DNA of 64,000 bases from NCBI GenBank assembly GCA_025362495.1, contig JANYGI010000079.1, positions 19,138 through 83,137 of the forward strand, in the 5' to 3' direction. Within the stretch, counting starts at the first letter, position 1, and every line of letters begins with the position of its first letter. Origin of the DNA: Byssovorax sp. Lineage in GTDB: Bacteria > Myxococcota_A > Polyangia > Polyangiales > Polyangiaceae. Under the pieces are notes generated by a model that had not been told where the DNA came from, searched no databases, and saw nothing but the letters and a program-made list of their open reading frames with translations. Shown piece after piece: positions 1 through 8,895 of the stretch. The translations under genes were made by a program, and so were the position numbers.

Positions 1-449
1 CGCCCGCGGACGGGGAGCCGCCGCTCGACCGCCTGCGCGGCGCGAGCGCGGCGATCGACGACGCCGTCATCGGCGCGGATCGGGTGCGAAAGATCGTGGC
101 CGAAGTCAGCCGCTTCGCGCACGCCAAGACCACGGATCGCGAGCCTGTCGATCTCTGGGACGCGCTGGAGTCGGCCATCCGGCTCAGCTCGCACCACACC
201 CAGCACCACGCGCTCATCGATCTGATCCTGTGCGATCTGATGATGCCGCGGATGAACGGGATGGAGCTCTACAAGAACGTCGTGGCGCTCGTGCCCGACC
301 AGGCGTCGGACTTCGTCTTCCTCTGTGGGGGCGCCGTCACCCAGCGCGCGGCCGACTTCCTCGAAGCGCACGCCGATCAGCGCTTCGACAAGCCGTTCCA
401 GCTCAACGAGCTCGAGGCGATGATCGCCGGGCGCCTGCTCCGCGCGTGA
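1..449 (+). pseudogene. Hybrid histidine kinase 3' remnant lacking its ATPase domain
   Basis: The reading frame is open to the left edge, so the gene starts outside the window. The first ~65 residues match the second helix of a histidine-kinase dimerisation domain (GADRVRKIVAEVSRFAHA, then a PVDLWDALESAIRL stretch). Within a few residues this runs straight into the middle of a receiver domain: LILCDLMMPRMNG with the phospho-acceptor Asp, then FVFLCGGA, then the DKPF Lys. The HATPase_c domain and the first half of the receiver, including the acidic pair, are therefore missing in frame. The usual Thr of the FLTGGA motif is Cys here. Such a protein could not autophosphorylate. It is most simply an internally deleted hybrid kinase. 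An adapter role cannot be excluded because no stop interrupts the frame. Confidence 0.7.
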
Positions 450-462
450 TCAGCCGCCGAGG

Positions 463-2250
463 TCAGGCGCGGATCACCACGACATCGCGCCCGCCGGCTG
501 TCTTCGCGGGCTCCCGGCTCGTCCGCTCCGCGATCGGCGGGCTCGCGCTGCGGCGATCGAAGATCACCAGCCACCCCGACGAGAGCCCCAGCCCCGTCAG
601 GTAGGTATCGAGCTGAACGAGCCCCTCGTCGAGAGGATCCTTCCGCCCGTCGCGCCACACCTTGAGCTCGATCCCGAGCGTCTCGCCGGCATAGCGCACG
701 CAAAGATCCATGCGGCCACGCCCGATCGCATACTCGCGCTCGACCGAGCCTCCGCCGTTCACCACCCGCCGCAGGAAGGCCATGAACACGAGCTGCGCGG
801 CGACCTCGTGATACGGCGCCGTGCCCAGGAGTGGCTGACCGTGTTGCCTCCAGAAGTCGAGAAAGGCCGAGAGCAGCCGATCGGGATCGAGGCGCCCCGC
901 GGGCGTGAGCCAGGTCGGCTGGATCGCGGGCAGCGCGGCGCGTGACGACAGCGTCAGCTGACGGACGATGATCTCGCGATAGATCGGGTTCGCCACATCG
1001 AGGCCGCCGCTCGTGGTCATCCGGACGAGGCCGAGATCGATGGCGAAGCGGATGTCGTCGGTCGGCAATTCATCCGGCGTGGTACCAGCGAGCATCGGCT
1101 CGATGATGGCGCGCACGCGCGGCTCGCGCAGCCGCTCGGCCAGGCTGTCGAGGTGGGTATCTTGCCGCTCGATGAGGATGTCCTTGGCGCGGTCGACGTC
1201 GGCGCGCGTGATCGGCGTCGACCGGTCTTTCACCAGGACCTCGACGAGCTGACGCGCGAGCGCGTTCACGAGCCAGGGCTGCCCCTGCGTGAGCGCAAAG
1301 GCCCGGTCCACGGCGTCGGGAAGGAATACCTGTCCCGTCTCGCCGGTGTGCTGCGCGTACAGCGCGGCGACCTCGTCGTGCGTGAAGTTCAGCAGCGTCA
1401 GCGACTCGGCCTTGATGTTGAACGGGCTCGCCGTGCCGAGTCGATCGCTGCCGCCCGCAGCGACCTTGTAGTCGCGCACGTCGCGCAGGCCGATGAGCGC
1501 GAGCGAGTGCGGGAACCGCCGAGGACGCGCCGTGAACCCGGAGCGGAGCTGACGGAGCACCGAGATCAACGTGTCATCGCGGAGCGCGTCGATCTCGTCG
1601 AGAAACACGACGAGCGGACGTATCGTCGCGTGCGACCAGGCCGCGAGCGCCGCGCCGAGGCGCCTGCCAGGAGGCGCATCAGGAAACGGCGGCGGCTGCA
1701 GCTCCGGCGGGAGCTGCCATGCGGCAGCGGTGCGAAGCTCGTCGAGGAGCACGAGCTCCGCGGCGCCGATGTCGTGGGGGAACGCGGCGCCGGCCTCCAT
1801 GGAGACGAGCAAGGCGGCATATTTGCCTGCCCTGGCGAGGTCTTGAGCGAGCGTGAGCAGGGTGGTCGTTTTGCCGATCTGCCGCGGCGCGTGGACGACG
1901 AAGTAGGCCTTCTGGTCCACGAGGTCGCCCACGATCGGGAGTCGCGTCGCGACCGGTACCATGTAGTGGTCGGCCGGATCGCACGGGCCTGCGGTGTTGA
2001 AGCGGCGCGGCATGCGGCGAGAGTCTACTCGCATCGGAGAGCGGGCAACCGACGACGCCGGCTTGGCGGGCACCGGTGGAGAGGGATCGGCCGGCGCATC
2101 CACGGCTCTCTTCCCTTTCGGGCTGCCATATAGCTTCGTCAGCTCGAACGCTGCCGCCATCGCCGGCTCGCCCAGCTCCTTTGCGGCCGCTCGCGCCGAC
2201 TTTCGCGCGTCGCGCGTGAGGCCAACGATGACTCCGTCAATCAGGTTCAA
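463..2250 (-). CDS. AAA-type ATPase fused to PD-(D/E)XK nuclease-like domain
   Basis: 595 aa. After a ~90-residue variable N-terminus comes a P-loop (APRQIGKTTTL, Lys about residue 127) and a Walker B (VVFLDEIDAL, about residue 215). A winged-helix-like stretch follows around residues 370-430. The C-terminal ~110 residues look like a PD-(D/E)XK fold: GRGRMDL supplies the Asp, GIELKVW the E-x-K near residue 528, and DEGLVQLDTYL a following helix. Proteins with this AAA plus ELKVW-type nuclease layout are common in myxobacteria and cyanobacteria without an assigned role. ATP-gated nucleic acid processing or defence is inference. An internal ATG (MPRRFNTAG, about 2013) is an alternative start. 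The gene lies 51 bp downstream of the macroglobulin-like gene on the same strand. Confidence 0.75.
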   Translation of the reverse strand: MNLIDGVIVGLTRDARKSARAAAKELGEPAMAAAFELTKLYGSPKGKRAVDAPADPSPPVPAKPASSVARSPMRVDSRRMPRRFNTAGPCDPADHYMVPVATRLPIVGDLVDQKAYFVVHAPRQIGKTTTLLTLAQDLARAGKYAALLVSMEAGAAFPHDIGAAELVLLDELRTAAAWQLPPELQPPPFPDAPPGRRLGAALAAWSHATIRPLVVFLDEIDALRDDTLISVLRQLRSGFTARPRRFPHSLALIGLRDVRDYKVAAGGSDRLGTASPFNIKAESLTLLNFTHDEVAALYAQHTGETGQVFLPDAVDRAFALTQGQPWLVNALARQLVEVLVKDRSTPITRADVDRAKDILIERQDTHLDSLAERLREPRVRAIIEPMLAGTTPDELPTDDIRFAIDLGLVRMTTSGGLDVANPIYREIIVRQLTLSSRAALPAIQPTWLTPAGRLDPDRLLSAFLDFWRQHGQPLLGTAPYHEVAAQLVFMAFLRRVVNGGGSVEREYAIGRGRMDLCVRYAGETLGIELKVWRDGRKDPLDEGLVQLDTYLTGLGLSSGWLVIFDRRSASPPIAERTSREPAKTAGGRDVVVIRA

Positions 2251-2301
2251 CTGCTCCGTCGCTTCCGGGGTGCCAGGGAGCCCGCAGCGCCCGCTCGGCC
2301 A

Positions 2302-5300
2302 CTACTTCGTCGCCGCCGTCACCGTCACCTCCATCAGCCCCGGGTTCCCTCCGCGCTCCTCCTCGAACATGTTGCGCACGCACACCGCGAAGCGCGCCGG
2401 CGCCTCGTGACCGTCGCGGCTCACGGTGATCCCCGTCGCCGCGAGCGGGATCCGGACCTCGTCTTTACCGCAGAAATCCACGGAGAATCGCTTCACTTGC
2501 CCGCCGCCGACGACGCGCGACAGGGCGTCCGGCAAGCACACCCAGCAGAGATCTCCCGGCACGTACCCGGTCTCGATCTTCACGACGAGGTCGACGGAGG
2601 CGAGAGCCGAGAGGCGCCGCGTCGGGCCGCCGTTCTTCTCGATCGCCACGCGCAGCGGGAGCCTGGCGTTGAACGCCTCCCAGTCCTCCTCGACCACGCG
2701 CGTCACCTCGACGGCGATCACGCCCTCGATCGCGCGCACCTCGCCGATCACGCCGACGTGATCGAGCGCCTCGCGCGTCGAAAGGCGCACGCCGTCGAGC
2801 TCGACGACGCCCGCACCGCCGACGATGTTCGCCGCGCCGAGCTCGACCATCAGCGCGATCGCCGCGACCGAGTCCACCGTCGAGTAGAGGCGCCCGTTCT
2901 CGCCGAGGCTCCCGATCACCGTGTTGGCGAGCGAAAGCGCGAGCGCGGTCGACGAGGCGCCGCCCGCGCGCAGCAGCGCCGCCGCGGCGTACGCGGCCTC
3001 GGCGCGCAGCCCGACCGCGCCGCCGCCCGTCGACCCCCGGCTGCCGCTCGCCAGGCGCTGCACCAGCGTGATCGCGCTCGCCCGCGCGCCCTCGGGGCCG
3101 TGGGCGATCGTGGCGTAGGCCTCCTCGCAGTTTCGTGGCGGGTTCGGCGGCCACGAAATTCCCTGCGCGCGCGTGGTGTCGTCGGCCATCCGCAGCGCCT
3201 CGTCGATCGCCTTCGCCAGCGCGCGCCCGGGCGCCGCGGGGCCGCGCAGATCGCGGAGCAGGCCGACGCTCCACAGGTGCCGCGACGCGAGCTTGCCCCA
3301 GTACTCGTTCGGCTCGGGCGACGACTCCGGGTACATCTTGAAGCCCCGCCCCGGGAGCCACATCGTCGCCTCGCGCCGCACGCCGGCCACGAGGATCGAC
3401 TCCGCGTGAGAGCGGGTCCACGGGTCGTCGGCCATCACGTACATCGCGGCGGCGGCGAGCATCTTCGCCGCGGTCTGCTCGCAGCACGCGTGGCCGTAGT
3501 CCGCGGTCGCGTCGACCAGCGCGCGGAACGGTTTGTCGAGGCCGGGGAGCACCCGCAGGCCGATCACGTCGGCGTCACGCGTCGCGCTCTCGCCCGGCTG
3601 GAGGAAGCGCACAGCACGCGCGATTTGCCTCATTTTACCGGGGATCTCGACGTCTTTCTCGGCGTGATCCCGCGCGCCCGACGCGTCATCGATCACGGCC
3701 TCCCAGCGGCCCGGCCCCGCGACGAACGTGAGCTCGGCGAGCCCACCCGCGAGCGGCGCGTCGCTCGCGAGCGCGCGGCCATCGAGGAAGAGCGGCACCG
3801 CGGCGCCGTCGCGCGTGACGCGGACGCGAGCGCCAGCGCCGCGCGCTCCGACGTGGACGCGCCCGACAGCGCCGTCGAGCGGGTGCACGAACGCCGGCAG
3901 ATCGAGCGAGACGAACACCTCTTTCTGAGCGCGAAAACGAGCCTCGATCGGCGCCCAGTCGACGCCGGCGATCACGAACGCCTCGACGAGGTACTCGGCG
4001 AAGTCGCCGCCGAGGTGCGCGGTGATCGTCGCGCGTCCGCCCTCGGTCGGCACGAGGCCCGCGAAGAGCACCTCGGGCTCGTCGACGGATGGCGGCGGCG
4101 GCGTGGCGGCCTCGCGGTACGGGCTCGCGGCGACGGGGCTCGGCGACGCCATCGGCGCGCCGATGCTGGGCCGTCGCGCGCCATCCACAGCGGGCGACCC
4201 CGGCATCGGCGGGCTCGGCGGAGGGCTCATCCCGGGAGGCGGGCCGTAGCTCGGAGGCGACGCGGGCGACGCGCTCAGCGGGTACGGTGCCGGAGGCGGC
4301 CCGCCGAACATGGGCATCGAGGGGATCGGGCCACCGTAGCTTCGCATCATCGGCGGCGGCGGCGCGGGGATCGCCTGCGCCAGCGTCCGCGTCGGCGCGC
4401 CCACGACGAGGACCTTTCCCGCGGCCTCCGCGAAGGCTTTGAGCCCACCCGCGAGGCGGCTCGTCGGGGTGTCCGGCGTCAGCAAGCGCGCGTCCTTGAT
4501 CACCACGTAGACCGACGCGTCGTCCGTCGCGCGCCCGGTCTCGATCACGATCACCGTGTCCCCGCCGGGCTCGATGCGCTCGGGGACGGTGAGGCGCGGC
4601 GTGATCGTCGCGCGCGTGATCACCGTCGCCCAGCCCTCCCACGCTTCGCCTTCGATCCACGCGCCGATCGCGATCAGCGCCATCGGCCCGGGCACGTCGA
4701 GCTCGATCACCTGCCCAGCGGCGACGTCGTCGAGCGCGATCTCGCGCGGCCCGTCGAACAGCGCCGCGAAGCGCGGGTGGCCACGCAGCGCCGCGAGATC
4801 CTCGTCGTTGCGCAGGAACGCGAGGTCGATCCAGCCGTCGCGGACCGCCGCTTCGAGCGACGCGAGGCCGCGCGCGACGTCGCCGCTCCGCGCGTGGCAG
4901 CACGCGAGGTAGTACGCGTAGTTCGGGTGCGGGTTCGCCTGCTCGGCGATCGCCGCCTCGAACGTCGATCGCGCCTCGGCGATCTTGCCCTCCAGGAACA
5001 GCGCCTCGCCGCGCCGGTAGCCCTCGTCGACGTACGACGGATGCGGCGCCGTCGCGGGATCCACGGCGCCCGGTCGCCGCAGCGGCCGCGTCGGATCGAC
5101 GATCACGATCCGCACCGTCTCCGCGGCGGTCATCGCGGTGACGCGCGCGCGATCGACGTCGACACGATCGAGGCGAAACGGCGTCGATCGCGTCGCGCCC
5201 TCGTCGAGGTAGATGCCTCGCACCGGCACGGATTGCTCGCCCGGCAGCAGCGATCCCGTCACCTCGGCGCCGAGCGGCGAGAACACCGTGCGCGATCGCT

Positions 5301-6177
5301 CCGCCGCGCGGCTCCCCACGATCGGCACGGTCGCGGTGCGCCCGGGATCGCTCACGAGCTGCACGTTGATCGCGTGCGGCCCGGCGCCGGTGAGCGTGAA
5401 GCTCGCCGTCACCACGCCCGCGCCCGCCTCCGCGATGACGCTCGCGAGGCGCGCCCCGCGATCGGCGAGCTCGAGCTGCACCTGACCGTCGATGGGCACG
5501 CCGAAGCTTTCGAGGCGCAGCGTCACGTGGAGCTGCGAGATGTCGAAGCGCCGATCGACGAGCGAGGCCACGAGCGGCGCGAGGCGGTACGCGGCGACGG
5601 TGAACGCGCACGCGGGCGAGCTCACGGGCGCGCCGCGGAGCCGCGCCTCGTAGTCCCCCGCCGGGAGATCGCGGAGCGTGATCGAGGCCGCCCCGCGGTC
5701 GTCGAGCCGCGCCGCGTGCTTCGCGAAATCAGCGCCATTCACCGTGATTTCAAGCACCGCCTCCGCGCCCGCGGCGAACGGATCGAGGGCGAGCAGGTTC
5801 ACTTCGTCGCGCCCTTCGCGATACAGGGCCTTGTCGCTCGTCACGGCCGCGAGCGAGAGCATCGGCAGCGCGGGCGGGCTCATCGTCGCGCCGGGGAGGA
5901 GCACCGGATCGCGATCGAAGAGCGAGATCACCTGCGGACGCGGCGCGCGGCCACCGCCGAGCAGCCGCTGGATCCAGCCCATCCCGGGCTTCTGAAACGC
6001 GCTCTTGCCGAGGAACGCGAACGCCTTCCCCAGGAGGATGTCCTCGCCGAGGCTGCGCGCGAGCGCGTCGTCGGTGACGGTCAGCGAGGGCGCCGCGCCC
6101 TCCGCGCGCGGGTTGAAGCCGCAGTTCGAGCAAGGCCTCGAGTCAGGGACAAAAGCGCCGCACCGAGGGCAAGACAT
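2302..6177 (-). CDS. Alpha-2-macroglobulin-like protein with N-terminal zinc ribbon
   Basis: 1291 aa from the ATG at 6177, which has AGAAGG upstream; an earlier in-frame ATG at 6213 adds only 12 residues. Residues 3-19 form a CPRC...CSNC zinc ribbon. Several beta-rich macroglobulin-type segments follow, then a TPR-like helical stretch (about 380-475) and a Pro/Gly/Met-rich linker (about 595-700). A helical thioester-type domain contains CCEQT at 898-902, which fits the C-x-E-Q thioester signature, followed by helical hairpins typical of the family. Known bacterial macroglobulins are secreted or lipid-anchored protease traps; this one shows no signal peptide or lipobox and starts with a zinc ribbon. 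It may be cytoplasmic or exported another way. Family call is good; location and target are unknown. Confidence 0.75.
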   Translation of the reverse strand: MSCPRCGAFVPDSRPCSNCGFNPRAEGAAPSLTVTDDALARSLGEDILLGKAFAFLGKSAFQKPGMGWIQRLLGGGRAPRPQVISLFDRDPVLLPGATMSPPALPMLSLAAVTSDKALYREGRDEVNLLALDPFAAGAEAVLEITVNGADFAKHAARLDDRGAASITLRDLPAGDYEARLRGAPVSSPACAFTVAAYRLAPLVASLVDRRFDISQLHVTLRLESFGVPIDGQVQLELADRGARLASVIAEAGAGVVTASFTLTGAGPHAINVQLVSDPGRTATVPIVGSRAAERSRTVFSPLGAEVTGSLLPGEQSVPVRGIYLDEGATRSTPFRLDRVDVDRARVTAMTAAETVRIVIVDPTRPLRRPGAVDPATAPHPSYVDEGYRRGEALFLEGKIAEARSTFEAAIAEQANPHPNYAYYLACCHARSGDVARGLASLEAAVRDGWIDLAFLRNDEDLAALRGHPRFAALFDGPREIALDDVAAGQVIELDVPGPMALIAIGAWIEGEAWEGWATVITRATITPRLTVPERIEPGGDTVIVIETGRATDDASVYVVIKDARLLTPDTPTSRLAGGLKAFAEAAGKVLVVGAPTRTLAQAIPAPPPPMMRSYGGPIPSMPMFGGPPPAPYPLSASPASPPSYGPPPGMSPPPSPPMPGSPAVDGARRPSIGAPMASPSPVAASPYREAATPPPPSVDEPEVLFAGLVPTEGGRATITAHLGGDFAEYLVEAFVIAGVDWAPIEARFRAQKEVFVSLDLPAFVHPLDGAVGRVHVGARGAGARVRVTRDGAAVPLFLDGRALASDAPLAGGLAELTFVAGPGRWEAVIDDASGARDHAEKDVEIPGKMRQIARAVRFLQPGESATRDADVIGLRVLPGLDKPFRALVDATADYGHACCEQTAAKMLAAAAMYVMADDPWTRSHAESILVAGVRREATMWLPGRGFKMYPESSPEPNEYWGKLASRHLWSVGLLRDLRGPAAPGRALAKAIDEALRMADDTTRAQGISWPPNPPRNCEEAYATIAHGPEGARASAITLVQRLASGSRGSTGGGAVGLRAEAAYAAAALLRAGGASSTALALSLANTVIGSLGENGRLYSTVDSVAAIALMVELGAANIVGGAGVVELDGVRLSTREALDHVGVIGEVRAIEGVIAVEVTRVVEEDWEAFNARLPLRVAIEKNGGPTRRLSALASVDLVVKIETGYVPGDLCWVCLPDALSRVVGGGQVKRFSVDFCGKDEVRIPLAATGITVSRDGHEAPARFAVCVRNMFEEERGGNPGLMEVTVTAATK

Positions 6178-6278
6178 GATCGCACCTTCTCGCCGGCAGC
6201 GCGACAGCGCCACCGACGAGAGAGCCTATCAGCCCGTGATGTGAAGGGAATCGCGAGGAGGGAGCGACGAGCCTGAGC

Positions 6279-8291
6279 TCAGGTGGCCGACTGCTCGGCC
6301 GGCGCGCTGCCGGGGGTACCCTGCGCGACCGGCACGCGGAGCTGCCCGCCGCTCTGCTGTGCGAGGATGCCGAGCGCCTTCTGGAAGAAGCCCGTGAGGA
6401 ACGGGATCTCGCGCGGCGGCGCGGTGATCAGGCCGGCCTCGCGGATCGCGCGGGCCACCGAGAGCACCTCGATCGCGCGGTCCTGGCCCTTGCGCGAGCG
6501 CACCGAGATCGCCGCGTCCGAGAGGCGACGCGACACGATGTCGCGCACCTCGGGGGAGAAGAAGCGATCGGTCGCGGCGTCGATCTCCTCGCGGAGCGCC
6601 TCGTTGACCTTGTCGGGATCGCTCACGCCCTCGGAGCCGAGGCGCTCGCCGACCTTGGCCAGCATCTCGTCGAGCGCCCCGCGATCGGGGAGCCACGCGC
6701 GCATCTCGGGCTCCTGGTGGAGCGCGCCCGAGACCAGCCCCGCTGCCGCCGCCTGCTCGACCGTGATCGCCGCGTCGAGCTCGGCGAGCGGGTGCGCGCA
6801 CTCGGTCGCCGTCGTCTCGATCAGCTCGCGGCAGGCTTCGAGCCCGAGCGGGAGCACCTGGCGCGAGGTCGCGTTGAGCTTGCGCGACTGGGCGATCCGG
6901 TGACGCGCCCACTCGACCGGCACGGCCACGGGAGCGACGCCGAGGCCCTCCATCGCGCGCGTGCGGCCTTCCTTGATCTGCGAGCCGCTGAGCCAGCCGC
7001 TGCCGGCCTGGATGATGCCGAGCGGCTCGCGGATGATCACCTCGGCGATGTGGTAGCGCCCCGAGGCGTCCTTGCTGGTGATCGACAGCGAGAAGGTGCC
7101 CGAGCCGTCGGGCGGGATCATCGTCGCTTCGATCGAGACCTCGGCGCGGTCGTCCATCTTCACGACGTGGCGGCGCTCCGGGATCGCGACGCCGCGCGAG
7201 CGCAGCACGTTGAGGGCGCGGCGAGCCGCCTTGCGGGCCGGGCCGGCGACGTCGTCGCTCTCGACGGCCTCGACGATCGCGCCGACGTTGGAGGCCGCGA
7301 GCCACGCGTCCACGAGTGCCGCGGCGCCTTCGCCCGCCGACACGAGCGCGGCCTTCGCGCCCGTCTGGTCGACGCTCACGAGCGCCGGATCGAACGTCGC
7401 GCCGCCCTCGGCCTTCGCGGCCGCCTTCGGCTTCGCGGCGGCGTCGGTCATCGCCTTGGTGCGAGCCGCGAGCGCCTCCTTCGGCGTGAGCGCGGGCTTC
7501 ACTTTCCCCTGGGCGGGGCGCTTGGGAACGAACACCGGGATCGGCGTCAGCGCCTTGGGGAGCTGCTTCGCGGGCGCCGCGGGAGCGACGGGCCTCGCCG
7601 GGGGAGCCGCCGGACGCGCCGCGGGCATCGCGGGCCGAGCGCCCATCGGGGCGCCGTCGGGACGCGGACCACGCGGGCGATCGTCGCGGCGCGGCGCTCC
7701 GCCTTCGGGGCGCGGACCACGCGGCCGGTCACCGTCGGCGTGCGAAGCGTGCGGCGCGGCGCCGTCGGGGCGCGGACCACGCGGGCGATCGCCGAAGTCA
7801 CGCGACGGCCCGCGCGGGCCGCCGGGGAGCGGCCGAGCGCCCATCGGACGCGCCGCGGGACCGCTGTAATCGCCGGGGGTTCCCCAGCCGTGCGGCCCAT
7901 CGACGGGGGCCTCGGGCGCCGGAGCGCGCGGGCCGCCGGGGAGCGGGCGAGCGCCCATCGGACGCGCTTGCGGAGCGCGGTAATCGCCCCCGCCGCGGTT
8001 CGATCGGTGATCGTTCGGGGCCGGCGTGCGGCGCGGCGCGCGCGCATCGAACGTCGCGCGCGGGCGAGCCGCGGGGGCATCGCTGCTGCCCTCGGTCGTG
8101 GCGCCGGCAGCGGCGGCGGCCGGAGCAGCCTCGGCGCCCTCGGCGGCCGGCGCGGCGGCGTTCTCTTCGCCGGGGGTGAACCCCGGCTGCTCACGCGTGC
8201 TCGCGGATCGGCGCACGATCTTGCGCGTCTTCGCGGCGGCGGGCGCCGTGGCGTCCGTGGGCTTGTCCGAGGTGTCGTCGTCCTTCGTCAT
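6279..8291 (-). CDS. Conserved unknown protein with Arg/Pro/Gly-rich disordered half
   Basis: 670 aa. Residues 1-250 are low complexity: an acidic/Ala start, a short basic patch (TRKIVRR), two copies of RPMGARPLPGGPR and three copies of DRPRGPRP, resembling RGG-type RNA-binding or phase-separating tails. Residues 290-650 are a mixed alpha/beta and helical region I do not recognise; they contain a regular beta patch (VEVSIEAT-like, then FSLSITSKDASGRYHIAEV) and long amphipathic helices. No signal peptide or membrane segment is visible. It is probably cytoplasmic. It sits between ridA and the macroglobulin-like gene, with gaps of 88 and 101 bp, so operon membership is uncertain. The start ATG has only a weak ribosome site. 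Confidence 0.65.
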   Translation of the reverse strand: MTKDDDTSDKPTDATAPAAAKTRKIVRRSASTREQPGFTPGEENAAAPAAEGAEAAPAAAAAGATTEGSSDAPAARPRATFDARAPRRTPAPNDHRSNRGGGDYRAPQARPMGARPLPGGPRAPAPEAPVDGPHGWGTPGDYSGPAARPMGARPLPGGPRGPSRDFGDRPRGPRPDGAAPHASHADGDRPRGPRPEGGAPRRDDRPRGPRPDGAPMGARPAMPAARPAAPPARPVAPAAPAKQLPKALTPIPVFVPKRPAQGKVKPALTPKEALAARTKAMTDAAAKPKAAAKAEGGATFDPALVSVDQTGAKAALVSAGEGAAALVDAWLAASNVGAIVEAVESDDVAGPARKAARRALNVLRSRGVAIPERRHVVKMDDRAEVSIEATMIPPDGSGTFSLSITSKDASGRYHIAEVIIREPLGIIQAGSGWLSGSQIKEGRTRAMEGLGVAPVAVPVEWARHRIAQSRKLNATSRQVLPLGLEACRELIETTATECAHPLAELDAAITVEQAAAAGLVSGALHQEPEMRAWLPDRGALDEMLAKVGERLGSEGVSDPDKVNEALREEIDAATDRFFSPEVRDIVSRRLSDAAISVRSRKGQDRAIEVLSVARAIREAGLITAPPREIPFLTGFFQKALGILAQQSGGQLRVPVAQGTPGSAPAEQSAT

Positions 8292-8379
8292 ATCGGGGCT
8301 CTCGAGGGGTGGAGAGAGACGTCCCTCTCGGGACGAATGATCCCGGCCGCTCGGCCGGGCGGGTGGTTGGTGGCGACCG

Positions 8380-8784
8380 TCAGGTCGCCGGAGCAGAAGT
8401 CTTTCCGAGGTAGGCGACGGCCTCGATCTCCACGCGCGCGCCCCGCGGCAACGCGGCGACTTGCACGGTGGAGCGAGCGGGCGCGGGCGTGACCGCGACC
8501 TCCCCGTAGAGCCGGTTCACGATGGTCACGTCCGCGAGATCGGCGAGAAAAATGGTCGTTTTGGCGACGTCGGCCCAGGTCGCGCCCCCGGCCGAGAGGA
8601 CCTCGGTCAGGTTCTTCAGCACGAGGCGCGTCTCGGCCTCGATGCCGCCCTTCACGAGCTCGCCGGTCGCGGGGCTGAGCGCGATCTGTCCGCTCGTGAA
8701 CAGGAAATCACCGACGCGGACGGCCTGCGAGTACGCGCCGATGGCGGCGGGAGCGTTGCTGCTGGAGATGGCGATCTTGGACAT
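8380..8784 (-). CDS. ridA: RidA family reactive imine/enamine deaminase
   Basis: 134 aa, the normal length of the RidA/YjgF/UK114 family. The family hydrolyses reactive 2-aminoacrylate and other imines released by PLP enzymes, as a cytosolic trimer. Visible signatures are the N-terminal APAAIGAYSQAV, the FTSGQIAL strand, and the C-terminal ARSTVQVAALPRGARVEIEA block whose first Arg binds the substrate carboxylate. The ATG at 8784 has GGAGG six bases upstream. Downstream genes on the same strand do not suggest a specific pathway. The family call is secure. Confidence 0.93.
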   Translation of the reverse strand: MSKIAISSSNAPAAIGAYSQAVRVGDFLFTSGQIALSPATGELVKGGIEAETRLVLKNLTEVLSAGGATWADVAKTTIFLADLADVTIVNRLYGEVAVTPAPARSTVQVAALPRGARVEIEAVAYLGKTSAPAT

Positions 8785-8895
8785 CGAGGCCTCCGCGCCC
8801 GGGCTCGCGGACGCGAACCTCGGAGAGCGGGCATCTATAATGGCTTTTTCCGCCCGGCGTGACTCAAAATCACGGCCGAACGGCCGGTCGTTGCG

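Noticed and set aside
2407..6276. 1289-codon open frame on the plus strand
   Set aside because: It lies antisense to the macroglobulin-like gene, is dominated by Arg/Ala/Asp/His in a pattern typical of opposite-strand frames in GC-rich DNA, and shows no domain.
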